A stretch of DNA of 64,000 nucleotides, from NCBI GenBank assembly GCA_009780185.1, contig WRAN01000003.1, positions 124,001-188,000 on the forward strand, given 5' to 3'. The position numbers and the translations under genes are program-made. The DNA is from Defluviitaleaceae bacterium. Its GTDB lineage: Bacteria > Bacillota > Clostridia > Lachnospirales > WQUN01. This document shows, piece by piece, positions 43,107 to 51,875 of the stretch (position 1 is its first letter; the number at the start of each line of letters is the position of its first letter). The notes beneath the pieces were generated by a model. The model did no database searches. It saw only the letters and a list, made by a program, of their open reading frames with translations, and had not been told where the DNA came from.

Positions 43107-45062
43107 TTATTGGTTGTGCGGGTTTCTAGGTAGATTCTGGTCATGCTCGGCATCACTTAGGTCTGGCAGTGTTTTGATAAATTGCTGGGTAAAGTCATTG
43201 CCACGCCCCCTGCGATTTGCTTGAAACCAAGCAAAGACACTCTCACTTCCCTTGGGGCCGCTTTTCGGATACATCACATTTTCATGTTTACCTATCCAAT
43301 TGGATACACGCATAAACTCATTGGTATGTGTTAAAGATGCAGTAATATCTTTACTTGGCAGTGGGTGTAACGAAATATTAAGACTATCATCAATTTTATA
43401 TACCCCACTTTTGTCATAGTCAATGGAAATACCAACACTACCATACCCAATAGGCTTACCATGGCCCAGCTTAAACCCATGAGAAGGGGCGTCACCAGAA
43501 GCCTTGCCGCCGATAGTAAGCACCCAAATTAGTTTAGCCAGTTCATCTTCTGTTACATTTTCAAAGGCAACATCAAATGTGAAGCTATGCTCTGCTTTTA
43601 CAGCTCTTGAGATTACAGTCATATCTGGCCTGTCTGTTGGGTTTGCTACCTGTGTATCTTTGCTATGCCAGTAAAACTTGCGCCCCTTTATGCTAACCGC
43701 TTCCGCACTCAAAACCTCTTTTTTATTTTTCCCCGCTCCATGGGTAATTTTGTAGTCATAATTGTAGTAATCTGCACCCTCAATTTTATTCATGTAAAAC
43801 TCGGTTGCACTAGGGCGTGGTTGCCCAAGGATGGCAAGTCTTATCGGCTTACCTTCATTTTCGTACCAATCATTCTCTTGCAACGATGTAGCGTCACGAA
43901 ACGACACACGAGATGCTAATGCGTTTACATTTCCACTACCTTCACTGTCATCATCATCTTTTCCAACCATACCAAATAAATTGCAGGCATCGCACAAGCT
44001 GGCACTATTCTTGCATGGTGCGAAGTCGCCAACTATTTCACTGACCTTGCGTGCAAAAACCTCTTGACTTATACAAGCTGGAGAAATGTAATATACATTA
44101 CCTAATTTTTCAAAATACACCGGAAACGGCTTGTCTGCTTCAATATTTGCCCAACCATCATAAGGAGGCATATTTGGGTTTTTGGCATTGGCCTTGTATA
44201 GTGACGCGATTTTCGTGGCTCGATTAATATCATCTGGGGAAAGCTTATAAGGGGTTTTATCGCTTTCGTAACCATAAACAACGGTATCAAAGTGCTTCTT
44301 AGTCGTATCCCCAAACCGGACCCCTGGCAGATGATACGCCGGTATTTCGTCCTGTCTTGTGCGGGATTTCTCTGCACTTGATATGACGGGGTACTCCAGA
44401 TGCTTTGCCTTGCCATACATGCCGCCAAACAAGACATACATCTCACGCCCCCATCCTGGATACTTTTCTCTACCAATGCGCTTGAACTTTTCACCTGTTG
44501 CTTTATTGGTGGCAGAGGTAAAGCCCTCGCCAAATACAGGCATTAAGGCCTTTTTGCCTTTTTTCAGGAACCACTTGCCATCAATTTTTTCTACAATACC
44601 TACGCCCATATTATCGCTTTTGCGCTCACGGTCATATGGTATTACGCTGCGTTTATTGAGCACAGTATCATCATCTATTGTAGACAAACAGCTATCTGTT
44701 AGGGCCTCATAAATACTGCGAATCATCCCTCTAATGCTTGAACCTGGGATCACCGGCGAAGAAGGGCTAACCTTTTCCCGGTCATCTTCGGGGTTGTCGT
44801 ATGAATAAAAATCATAGGAGCGTACTTTTTTCCTATCGACTTCCTTGTCCGTAGATTTCTTTTCTTTATTCCATTTACAGACGAGCTCATCGGCGAACTT
44901 TGAAAATGCATCTTCATTGGCTGCGCTGGGTATGATTAGGGGTGTCAATGTCTTTAAATTGCATTTTAGCACCCCAGTAAGCTGCCCTTTGCCGGTACCT
45001 TCTGATTTCCAATCCCCAAGTCCGATAAATGTATAGGGATTAACAAACTTATCGCTAGGCAT
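43107..45062 (-). CDS. Type III RAMP protein, Cas7 with insertion (TIGR03986-like)
   Basis: A 651-aa backbone-type RAMP. The N-terminus has FVNPYTFIGLGDW and LTGVLKCNLKTLTPLII. The glycine-rich loop reads SPVIPGSSIRGMIRSIYEAL, the hallmark of TIGR03986. A long insertion occupies the middle, including a Cys pair region (CKNSASLCDACNLFG) that may bind zinc. The C-terminus has SHGFKLGHGKPIGYGSV. No catalytic-looking Asp precedes the glycine loop, so it may be a non-cutting subunit. ATG was chosen at MPSDKF (GGTGG 6 nt upstream). It overlaps csx19 by 8 nt and is the last gene of the effector operon. Confidence 0.88.
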   Translation of the reverse strand: MPSDKFVNPYTFIGLGDWKSEGTGKGQLTGVLKCNLKTLTPLIIPSAANEDAFSKFADELVCKWNKEKKSTDKEVDRKKVRSYDFYSYDNPEDDREKVSPSSPVIPGSSIRGMIRSIYEALTDSCLSTIDDDTVLNKRSVIPYDRERKSDNMGVGIVEKIDGKWFLKKGKKALMPVFGEGFTSATNKATGEKFKRIGREKYPGWGREMYVLFGGMYGKAKHLEYPVISSAEKSRTRQDEIPAYHLPGVRFGDTTKKHFDTVVYGYESDKTPYKLSPDDINRATKIASLYKANAKNPNMPPYDGWANIEADKPFPVYFEKLGNVYYISPACISQEVFARKVSEIVGDFAPCKNSASLCDACNLFGMVGKDDDDSEGSGNVNALASRVSFRDATSLQENDWYENEGKPIRLAILGQPRPSATEFYMNKIEGADYYNYDYKITHGAGKNKKEVLSAEAVSIKGRKFYWHSKDTQVANPTDRPDMTVISRAVKAEHSFTFDVAFENVTEDELAKLIWVLTIGGKASGDAPSHGFKLGHGKPIGYGSVGISIDYDKSGVYKIDDSLNISLHPLPSKDITASLTHTNEFMRVSNWIGKHENVMYPKSGPKGSESVFAWFQANRRGRGNDFTQQFIKTLPDLSDAEHDQNLPRNPHNQ

Positions 45063-45564
45063 CAATGTCCACCAGTCCTTTCATCGCGCCTTCTTTAAAC
45101 CCGGTAAAAACATAGTCGCATACCTCCAGGCGCACACCACCTACAGAGCTTTCGACGATTCTAAGGAAATTGCGGATACCCAGCCACATGTATATATCAT
45201 CTTTTTTTAAAGCCAGTTTCCCGGGGAAATATAGCTGTCCGCCCCTATCTTCGGTAAGAATTGTCCAGTTGCCTTCGTAGGCTAAATCGGTGCCATACAT
45301 TAGATATTCTGCATCCTGCTTTGTGTAGTCTTTGCAATTTTCTAGCTCTTTACTATCTCGGAAAAGTAGGTTCCCTAGCTCGTCACGAATAAATCGCACT
45401 TCCCGCTTATCGTCAAAGACTCTAAGCTCTGTGACATAATCCCATCTAAATTGGGTAGTATCATGGAAAAGCAAGTTTTCGCCATCCCATATGCCGATGG
45501 CTACACCGTGGTACATTACTGTATATGCCCATGCCTTACCTTCGAAAGTATTGCAATCAATCAT
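45055..45564 (-). CDS. csx19: CRISPR-associated protein Csx19 (TIGR03984-like)
   Basis: A 169-aa protein matching the Csx19 pattern: VTELRVFDDKREVRFIRDE, then YLMYGTDLAYEGNWTILTED and RGGQLYFPGKLAL, followed by IRNFLRI. Csx19 is a marker of subtype III-D and is a structural subunit of the fused III-Dv complex. It overlaps both neighbours (ATGATTGA with the upstream gene, 8 nt with the downstream one), so the operon is tightly coupled. Confidence 0.82.
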   Translation of the reverse strand: MIDCNTFEGKAWAYTVMYHGVAIGIWDGENLLFHDTTQFRWDYVTELRVFDDKREVRFIRDELGNLLFRDSKELENCKDYTKQDAEYLMYGTDLAYEGNWTILTEDRGGQLYFPGKLALKKDDIYMWLGIRNFLRIVESSVGGVRLEVCDYVFTGFKEGAMKGLVDIDA

Positions 45565-46906
45565 TTATTGCGCCCCCTTTCGGTTCTTCCAGCAATTTTT
45601 CTCGGAGCATGTGCTTTGGCAACTTAAACAACTGGCACTTTGGCTTTTCAATCCCATCAATACATATTTTCTCAACAGAGAACACCCCACGGCCAATTGC
45701 CGTTTCACCACCGATTGTGACTAACCCCAAGTCAATAGCTTGCAAGGCCAGTAACAGTAGTTGATAGATTGCTTCGTCGCCTTTGGGATATTGCACTCTT
45801 AAGATAACTTCGCCTTTAAATTGTGGGCGGCTGGTAAAGAGTGCACGATTAGCCGCGCCCCCTGTCCAGCGGTCTATCTTTACGCGGGTGACCAGATGTC
45901 GTTTGTCTTTGCCAAAATAAGATGCGTCTACTCGCACCTTTGAAGGAAATGTTTGCTTATCGTCACTATGCTTATCAGGATAGCCGAAGACTTTATCCAA
46001 ATAACTATTACAATTTTGATACCCCTGGGTCTTTAGGAACCGTGCAAGGCCGCCCTTAATGGCTCCAGCCATAGATGTGCCATATATTACAGGTCTACCA
46101 TTGCTGGTTATTTGTGCAGAATCTTCTTTGCCAATAACACTGTAGTCATCACGGATTAATAACGAGCCTTTGAGCTTGAGCATTGCAGATATTTCGCCAT
46201 GTTCGCTTGTATATTTTGGTTGTTTTGGCTCGGGGTTAATCGTTAAAAGCTGATCCCATTTAAACCCTTTCCATTTCTCCAGCTCTGTACCATCACCACC
46301 AAAGGCTAACTTGTGTATACTTTCACATTCAAGCTTTCCAAACCCGCGAGAGGTTTTGCCGCCTACATATAGGTTGCTAAGTTTGCCAAGTAATCTGCCA
46401 AGAATATCTTCAAGGCCGTCACATGAATTTTTTCGAATAATCAGTTGCAAGCGTAAGTCAAAGCCTGCACCACGATCTATCGCTTCAAAGTCAAACTTTT
46501 TATCGGGCTTGGCTACTTTGTTTTCATCTAGCGCAACATTATCAATGGTAATAATTTTAGCGTCATATAGTGGTACATCGAAAACCCATAGGGGGCTTGT
46601 TATAGCGCTGGCATTATTGCTGTCAATCAAGGGGCCAAATAACTTTTTTGTACCTTCTTTATCCAAGGCACCAAATAACTTTGCGGCACTTTCTACATCC
46701 AAGGAACTGCGTAATACCCCGGCAATACTGGTGCCTGGCAAAACAGGGTTGCCCTTTGCATCCAGATAAACATCCCTTTTGGTATTCTCGCTTTCGCCGC
46801 TACCAATCAGAGCCGGTGACAGTAGCCGCATTTTGCAAAGCACAGCAACACGTCTGATTATAGGGTTGTAGTTTTCATCATTTGCTTTCTTTAAATAATC
46901 ACTCAT
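45557..46906 (-). CDS. Tandem Cas7-Cas7 (Cas7-2x) effector subunit
   Basis: A 449-aa protein with two complete RAMP modules. Module 1 has a potential catalytic Asp in NTKRDVYLD (Asp45/Asp49), then GNPVLPGTSIAGVLRS and GGKTSRGFGKLE. Module 2 begins about residue 235 with LKLKGSLLIRDD, an Asp in GKEDSAQIT, then GRPVIYGTSMAGAIKGG, the classic VKIDRWTGGAANRALF and GGETAIGRGVF. By analogy with Cas7 subunits the Asp before each glycine loop would cut target RNA at 6-nt spacing. It overlaps the upstream gene by 8 nt. This fusion is characteristic of the III-Dv type. Confidence 0.88.
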   Translation of the reverse strand: MSDYLKKANDENYNPIIRRVAVLCKMRLLSPALIGSGESENTKRDVYLDAKGNPVLPGTSIAGVLRSSLDVESAAKLFGALDKEGTKKLFGPLIDSNNASAITSPLWVFDVPLYDAKIITIDNVALDENKVAKPDKKFDFEAIDRGAGFDLRLQLIIRKNSCDGLEDILGRLLGKLSNLYVGGKTSRGFGKLECESIHKLAFGGDGTELEKWKGFKWDQLLTINPEPKQPKYTSEHGEISAMLKLKGSLLIRDDYSVIGKEDSAQITSNGRPVIYGTSMAGAIKGGLARFLKTQGYQNCNSYLDKVFGYPDKHSDDKQTFPSKVRVDASYFGKDKRHLVTRVKIDRWTGGAANRALFTSRPQFKGEVILRVQYPKGDEAIYQLLLLALQAIDLGLVTIGGETAIGRGVFSVEKICIDGIEKPKCQLFKLPKHMLREKLLEEPKGGAIND

Positions 46907-48980
46907 CGCTACCCCGCCTTTCCTGTTTAATCTGACGGATTTGCCGGATTACTGTTTTTAGGCAGTCGTGATATATCTGCCAGGCGCTATCGCAAAGCTT
47001 TTCGTCGTCATATTTTAGTGCGAAAACATTGTTGCATAGGTTTGTAATCAGCTTTAGTTTTTCATCGTCCTTCCAATCTTTATTGATTTTATCGTCCAAT
47101 GCTGATTTCGAATCAACCTTGCGTATAACATTTATAAGTCGTCCAAGTTGTGCAGATGAGGGTAGCTTGGTGTCATCACTTGTTAATGTCTTCGCCAGTT
47201 TTATAGCGGCTTGTTCCCATTCGCGCTTGGCTTCTATGGAATCTACCATGCCCTGTAATCTCGCACTTGCGGCTTCTTCTAGGGTGCTTTCAATTGATAC
47301 CTCTGTACCATCCCGCAAGCGGCCATCTTCCAAGGGTTTTTCTATAAAAACATGCCCAAAACCCTCGCCGGTACGCAGACCAAGAAACTGCTCCTTGTTG
47401 AGTGTCACATCATCGCCATTGTTGTGCAAAATAATTACGCTTCCACCGTTTATAGCTGGCGTCTGTGGGCGTGGCAGAAGCCATTTTGCATTGTACCCAG
47501 CAACACTGGCTTCTGATATGAATGAGCGTTGTACAATGAAGTTTTTGCAGATTTTTCTCGCCAAAATATCGGCGCTTGGGGCTATTGTGCCAACCTCATC
47601 GCATATAATCATGGGTGAGCGGGCTGTTATGCAAATATCTTTGCCTTTTTTTACTGTAATATTTTCCGCACTAAGCCTTGCTCTTGAGAAGTCATTTTTC
47701 CATTCAAAAGAAGCGTTGCCATACTGGGCTGTTCGTGACCTACCAAGGCGGATTATTGATTTCTTTGGCATTAAAGCAAAAAGCAACTCCAAATCACTTT
47801 TGGTGCCAACTATATTGCCAAAAAACACTTGCCGTGATGCCAGTGCCATATAACTGTAGAAAGCACCACTATCGGCTTGCTCATTCTCCTGGGGGGAGCC
47901 TTTGGCTTTGTCATGTGGGCGAGCATGGTGCATAACTACTTCAAACCTTGGCTTTGCAATATTTACTTCGCTGTGCTCATTTATATTGATATAACCGCCG
48001 AGCTTACCAGATAGATTATCATCAGTTTTATAGCCTATATTGGCATCATCAAAGAAGGCGTCGCCTTTTTTATTGGTTTTTATGCTGGTTGGAGTGGGGT
48101 AAAATGGAATATAATTGCCTGGGTATGCAAATCCAAACTTGACACCACCTTCTAAGAAGATGCGCCTGAAAGTCTCGTTTTCGTGGGCTTTATCCTTTGC
48201 CGGGTTTTCCTTTATCCATAAGCCAGCAAAACAGCCCATTAGCATACTACCTGGAATATGCCCTTCGCAGCCGTTTCCTCCTGATAGCAACGAGGATATA
48301 ACTGGGTCTTCAAGGGTGATTTTGTAAGATGCTTGGAATAAGGATTTATCATTACAGAATGGAATAATATATTTTTCTGGGGCACATTTTTCCTCATCAC
48401 TTGCAGCTGTACAAGGTTTTTCGTCTAGCTTGCACTCAACCTCGCCCCATCCCCGTGTACGATTAGAGCCCATACTTTTCAACAACCCACAACATTCTTT
48501 CAAAAACTTTAAATGTGTGCCGCTAAGGCTCTCAACATTAAAGGTCAGTGTTTCACCTTTATTAAGCACCCTTGCCGCCCGCAAAGATTTGTCTTTTGCT
48601 TTGCGGATAATTGCATCTAGTTCGTCGTTGGGGGCTTCCATTCGGGTGCTATAACGTAGTGTTGTAAGCGCATCTAGCGCACTGTGTTTCGGCACTTTGC
48701 CAGTGGTATAACCCAGTTGTCCATCTGAGATATTTAACATTCCGCTATCAGACTTGCCTACTTCCCCGAATAATTCGTAAAACGTGGTAGCAATCTCTTC
48801 CGATTGGCGAGCAGAAACTATTTCAAGCCCCACTTCTCGCAGGCAGCCCTTCAGGCGTTTTGCCGGTACATAGGGTAGGCCGGTAGCTTGGTCATACACG
48901 ATATCTGTATTGATGGTGGCGGCATGACCATGACCTGACGCAGCGCACAAGTCTGATTTAAGGTTGAGTATTATGTGCAT
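46899..48980 (-). CDS. Cas7-Cas5-Cas11 fusion effector subunit
   Basis: A 693-aa fusion. Residues 1-205 form a Cas7 module (Asp26 in NTDIVYD, glycine loop LPYVPAKRLKGCLRE, and SNRTRGWGEVE). Residues about 220-565 resemble Csx10, the Cas5-like subunit of III-D (HIPGSMLMGCFAGLW, KSIIRLGRSRTAQYGNASFE, and FGHVFIEKP). The last 120 residues are all helical (for example REWEQAAIKLAKTL and DSAWQIYHDCLKTVIRQIRQ), matching a Cas11 small subunit. This domain order is that of the III-Dv subunit from Synechocystis. It would cap the crRNA tag and contribute one cutting site. It overlaps the end of cas10 by 23 nt. Confidence 0.88.
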   Translation of the reverse strand: MHIILNLKSDLCAASGHGHAATINTDIVYDQATGLPYVPAKRLKGCLREVGLEIVSARQSEEIATTFYELFGEVGKSDSGMLNISDGQLGYTTGKVPKHSALDALTTLRYSTRMEAPNDELDAIIRKAKDKSLRAARVLNKGETLTFNVESLSGTHLKFLKECCGLLKSMGSNRTRGWGEVECKLDEKPCTAASDEEKCAPEKYIIPFCNDKSLFQASYKITLEDPVISSLLSGGNGCEGHIPGSMLMGCFAGLWIKENPAKDKAHENETFRRIFLEGGVKFGFAYPGNYIPFYPTPTSIKTNKKGDAFFDDANIGYKTDDNLSGKLGGYININEHSEVNIAKPRFEVVMHHARPHDKAKGSPQENEQADSGAFYSYMALASRQVFFGNIVGTKSDLELLFALMPKKSIIRLGRSRTAQYGNASFEWKNDFSRARLSAENITVKKGKDICITARSPMIICDEVGTIAPSADILARKICKNFIVQRSFISEASVAGYNAKWLLPRPQTPAINGGSVIILHNNGDDVTLNKEQFLGLRTGEGFGHVFIEKPLEDGRLRDGTEVSIESTLEEAASARLQGMVDSIEAKREWEQAAIKLAKTLTSDDTKLPSSAQLGRLINVIRKVDSKSALDDKINKDWKDDEKLKLITNLCNNVFALKYDDEKLCDSAWQIYHDCLKTVIRQIRQIKQERRGSDE

Positions 48981-50583
48981 TTTTCGCCCCCCTTATGTCT
49001 TTATAAATGTCTGCAAACTCTAATACGCTAAATAGCAATGCATATTTATATAGCGCTTTACCTTTTTCTTCATCTTCCGGAGAGGCATATTTTTTATATG
49101 TTATTTCTGGGTCGTATGCTTCTGGTAATGTGTAGTCTTTTGCCTTGCACCAAGCCAACACCTTTTTTACTTCATTTTCGCCATCTGCTATTGAGTCTCG
49201 CAGGGCTTTGAGTCTAGAGCGAGGCCATGCGCTGTCATTTTTCTGAGCCCAACTCATAAGCTCGGTAAAATCAGTAAAGCATTGATACTTGTTCTTGAAT
49301 AATTCAAGGGTTTCTGCTTCCATCGTGTCTGGATTCAGGACGCAGTAAGGGGGATGTACCAGGATATTTTCACCAATAGAATATTGCCGACTTCTTAGGG
49401 ATTTCAAATCTGCAATCATACCGCCTTGATGGAGATGAAAATCCATGAAGCTCCCGGCAATATCATTGGTGTGCTTATCTGCATTGCGTGTATAGCCTTT
49501 TGCGTTTTTACAGCAAGCTTCCGCCATTTTGTACGCTTCGGAGAAGGGATAGTGGCTGTGAAAAAGCACAACTCCAGCACACGCGCTGATATGAGGTTTC
49601 TTATCGTCTTCGGGCCAATGTTTGAAGGGGTATAGACGTTCCATTTTACTATGGGATTCAATCTGCATTAATAGTTCTGCCGCATAGCTGATGCCCCACA
49701 ATCCTGATACAACACATGTTATATCGTCGCCACCGCATATTATTGGAAGTTGCGGGGTGGATTCGTCTTTTTTATAATAGGAAGTGCCTTTGTAAAACTC
49801 GTCAAATGTGGCGTTGGTTGCATTAAGCGCCTCTTTGTACAACATATCAATGCTATAGGACATTTCACGTATTTTGGGCACAACTTCGCTCCATGAGTTG
49901 CTACCATTTTTCATATATTGCTCTATATGCTGACTTATGTTGTTTCCATCAACATGTACTACTGCAAGGAAACTTGTGCTTCCGAGCTTTAGGCTGTCGA
50001 AGGAGTCTAATCCGCCACTGTTGACATCGCGCTTACAATATTGATCCTGGCTAAGTTGCTCACGACTTATCTGGTCTATGTGCGTAACGGGACGGCCGGT
50101 TAGTAGCGATGCTCTTGTTATGGGCTGGCTGCCAGCCCCTAATGGATGATTAATTTCGCCTCTTGATTGTGATAGACGCCGCATTAGGTCTTTATGTTTT
50201 TGCTCATAGTCGTCTTTGAAGTCGGTTTCTACAAAGGCTGATGCTATGCCTATTGTGGCAGTTTTGTTATAGACCATGTGAAGGAAAGCTGCTGTTGCTT
50301 TTTTATAATCACAGAGTGTTTTGTATGCTACATATGCGTTGCCACCGCCTACATATATGATTTCGGCAGTTTTGGTGAATATCCAGGGGGTGGTTTCGCG
50401 GTGATGTTTGTCGCTCCAGCTTGTGATTACGTTGTCTTTACCGAATGTGGATTCTAGTACTTGTGGCAGAAATTCTGTAAAAACTTCTCCAACAAGCTTC
50501 GAAGCTCCTATGTTTTCTCTTAGCTTAGAAGATGCGAAAATGTAGGATTGAATACCGGTGGTGTCGTAGATGGAGTAAATCAT
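48958..50583 (-). CDS. cas10: Type III CRISPR large subunit Cas10 without HD domain
   Basis: A 541-aa protein. It begins directly with the first Palm domain (IYSIYDTTGIQSYIFASSK and IIYVGGGNAYVAY), with no HD nuclease in front. The second Palm has VVHVDGNNIS (about 209-218) and ICGGDDITCVV (GGDD at 284-287), the cyclase catalytic motif, intact. A C-terminal helical domain follows. It could therefore make cyclic oligoadenylate but not cut DNA by itself. ATG is 10 nt after AGGAGG; an in-frame TTG two codons upstream is an alternative. It heads the effector operon proper. Confidence 0.92.
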   Translation of the reverse strand: MIYSIYDTTGIQSYIFASSKLRENIGASKLVGEVFTEFLPQVLESTFGKDNVITSWSDKHHRETTPWIFTKTAEIIYVGGGNAYVAYKTLCDYKKATAAFLHMVYNKTATIGIASAFVETDFKDDYEQKHKDLMRRLSQSRGEINHPLGAGSQPITRASLLTGRPVTHIDQISREQLSQDQYCKRDVNSGGLDSFDSLKLGSTSFLAVVHVDGNNISQHIEQYMKNGSNSWSEVVPKIREMSYSIDMLYKEALNATNATFDEFYKGTSYYKKDESTPQLPIICGGDDITCVVSGLWGISYAAELLMQIESHSKMERLYPFKHWPEDDKKPHISACAGVVLFHSHYPFSEAYKMAEACCKNAKGYTRNADKHTNDIAGSFMDFHLHQGGMIADLKSLRSRQYSIGENILVHPPYCVLNPDTMEAETLELFKNKYQCFTDFTELMSWAQKNDSAWPRSRLKALRDSIADGENEVKKVLAWCKAKDYTLPEAYDPEITYKKYASPEDEEKGKALYKYALLFSVLEFADIYKDIRGAKNAHNTQP

Positions 50584-50640
50584 TAACAACCAGCCTCCTT
50601 ATGGTTTTGATTTTGTCTCGGGATGAATTGCATCAGAAAT

Positions 50641-51369
50641 CTAGATTTTTTTAATCATTTCTGCATACGCATTTATATCAATAGCCGCTACTGTTGCCAG
50701 TGATTGAAGCAACAGCAAAAGGTCAAAGAAAAAGCTAATAAGTGACTGTTCTTTATTGCTTTTGGTGATTATCCCATCGCTGCTACACGTGAAAGCACCC
50801 TCTTGTATAACGCATCCGCATTGAAGTGATTTGTCTCCTTCCAATGCGAGTAAATGTTCCTCGAAAGTTACGCCAAGCGGGTCTGCCCATGACGAATTGG
50901 TTGTTAATATTCCAGCAGGTATAAAATGAGGCTCCTTTGCTTTATATATACCTCCAGCATGGGGAATTGGTACAGATGTTCGTTTTAATTTTCGCACACT
51001 TTCGGCTTGGTTCCCTGCATAATCAAGGTACGGTTTTAGATCTTGTTTCACCTCAAAGACTGCGTAAACACTTTCTGCCGGAACATAATGAACCCCTTCG
51101 TGCTCGAAAACCAAATGAGAGTATTGTGCATCATATATGACAATATCTATTTGTTTGCTCCTGTTGTTCTCCGAATCAACAACAAACGCTTTGTCTACTT
51201 TGTATCGCCGTGGGAGGTAGGTTCTAAACCACTCTACCCAACTGCGCTCTGAGGCAGCGCCTTTTTCGCCACTATGCGGTATCGCAGTTCTACTAGCCAA
51301 CAACTTAGCCGTCATGATGTTTTGAACATTCGCGTAAACATCAATGAGTGAAAATTCTTTATTTGCCAT
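50641..51369 (-). CDS. DUF6602-like PD-(D/E)XK nuclease linked to the type III operon
   Basis: A 242-aa protein with an N-terminal segment GAASERSWVEWFRTYLP, then QIDIVIYD (Asp75) and YAVFEVKQDL (Glu106, Lys108). This is the D-x(n)-ExK arrangement of PD-(D/E)XK nucleases as seen in DUF6602 proteins. The C-terminal third is hydrophobic and may form a helical bundle (SLISFFFDLLLLLQSLATVA). No CARF or SAVED sensor domain is evident. It is the first minus-strand gene before cas10, 58 nt upstream, with GGGGAG 5 nt before ATG. It could be an ancillary effector, or an independent defence nuclease that joined the locus. Confidence 0.7.
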   Translation of the reverse strand: MANKEFSLIDVYANVQNIMTAKLLASRTAIPHSGEKGAASERSWVEWFRTYLPRRYKVDKAFVVDSENNRSKQIDIVIYDAQYSHLVFEHEGVHYVPAESVYAVFEVKQDLKPYLDYAGNQAESVRKLKRTSVPIPHAGGIYKAKEPHFIPAGILTTNSSWADPLGVTFEEHLLALEGDKSLQCGCVIQEGAFTCSSDGIITKSNKEQSLISFFFDLLLLLQSLATVAAIDINAYAEMIKKI

Positions 51370-51596
51370 AATATCTCCCCTTAATTTCTATGGATGCTTT
51401 ATGTGTGATTGTGACAGATTCTAATTGCCCCGATGATTTTGAAAAAAGCTGACCAACCCCAGTCGTGGCCTGGCCTAGGTAGTAGTCGCCTAAGCACTTG
51501 CAATGATTGCCAGTTATGTTATTATTTTATCCTAGAAAATTCCATAATACAAGCGTTTTCAACACAAATAGAAATATTGTGATTCAGGAGGAAATC
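51370..51596. promoter_or_regulatory. Divergent promoter region of the CRISPR operon and fmdB-like gene
   Basis: A 227-bp gap lies between divergent genes. It must contain the promoter of the nuclease-cas10 operon (minus) and that of the zinc ribbon gene (plus). I see no obvious operator or riboswitch. Confidence 0.4.
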
Positions 51597-51809
51597 ATGC
51601 CAAAGTACGAACTTTACTGCCCCAAATGCACAAGCGAACACAGCATATGGGCATCAATGAAAGAAAAATCAGAAAAGAAGATACCGTGCCCTGAGTGCGG
51701 CTCCTTTGAGCTTGAGACGGTTTATAAAGCTGCACCTGCTTATGTAAAAGGCCAGGCTGCGTGCCCTAATCGGGTAGGATGTGGACATAGTTGTCCTCAT
51801 GCAGGGTAA
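51597..51809 (+). CDS. FmdB-like zinc ribbon protein
   Basis: A 70-aa protein with the FmdB regulatory-type zinc ribbon: YELYCPKCTSEHSIWASM and KKIPCPECGSFELETVYK. The C-terminus has further cysteines and histidines (CPNRVGCGHSCPH). Such proteins are small putative regulators or chaperone-like factors of unknown target. The start was set at MPKYEL (AGGAGGAAATC directly before it). It is the first gene right of the CRISPR locus on the plus strand. Confidence 0.85.
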   Translation: MPKYELYCPKCTSEHSIWASMKEKSEKKIPCPECGSFELETVYKAAPAYVKGQAACPNRVGCGHSCPHAG

Positions 51810-51875
51810 GAAAATCAGGGCGCCTTTAGGGCGCTCTTTTACATATAATTCTCATTATTTGCGCATCATACATAT

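Noticed and set aside
47029-47853. 274-aa plus-strand ORF opposite the Cas7-Cas5-Cas11 gene
   Set aside because: It is low-complexity and Ser/Phe/Leu-rich, as expected for an antisense frame, with clear family motifs on the other strand.
43107-50583. Type III-E (gRAMP/Cas7-11) or ordinary III-A/III-B system
   Set aside because: Subunits are fused in pairs and triples but not into one protein, Cas10 is present, and Csx19 and TIGR03986 markers point to III-D.
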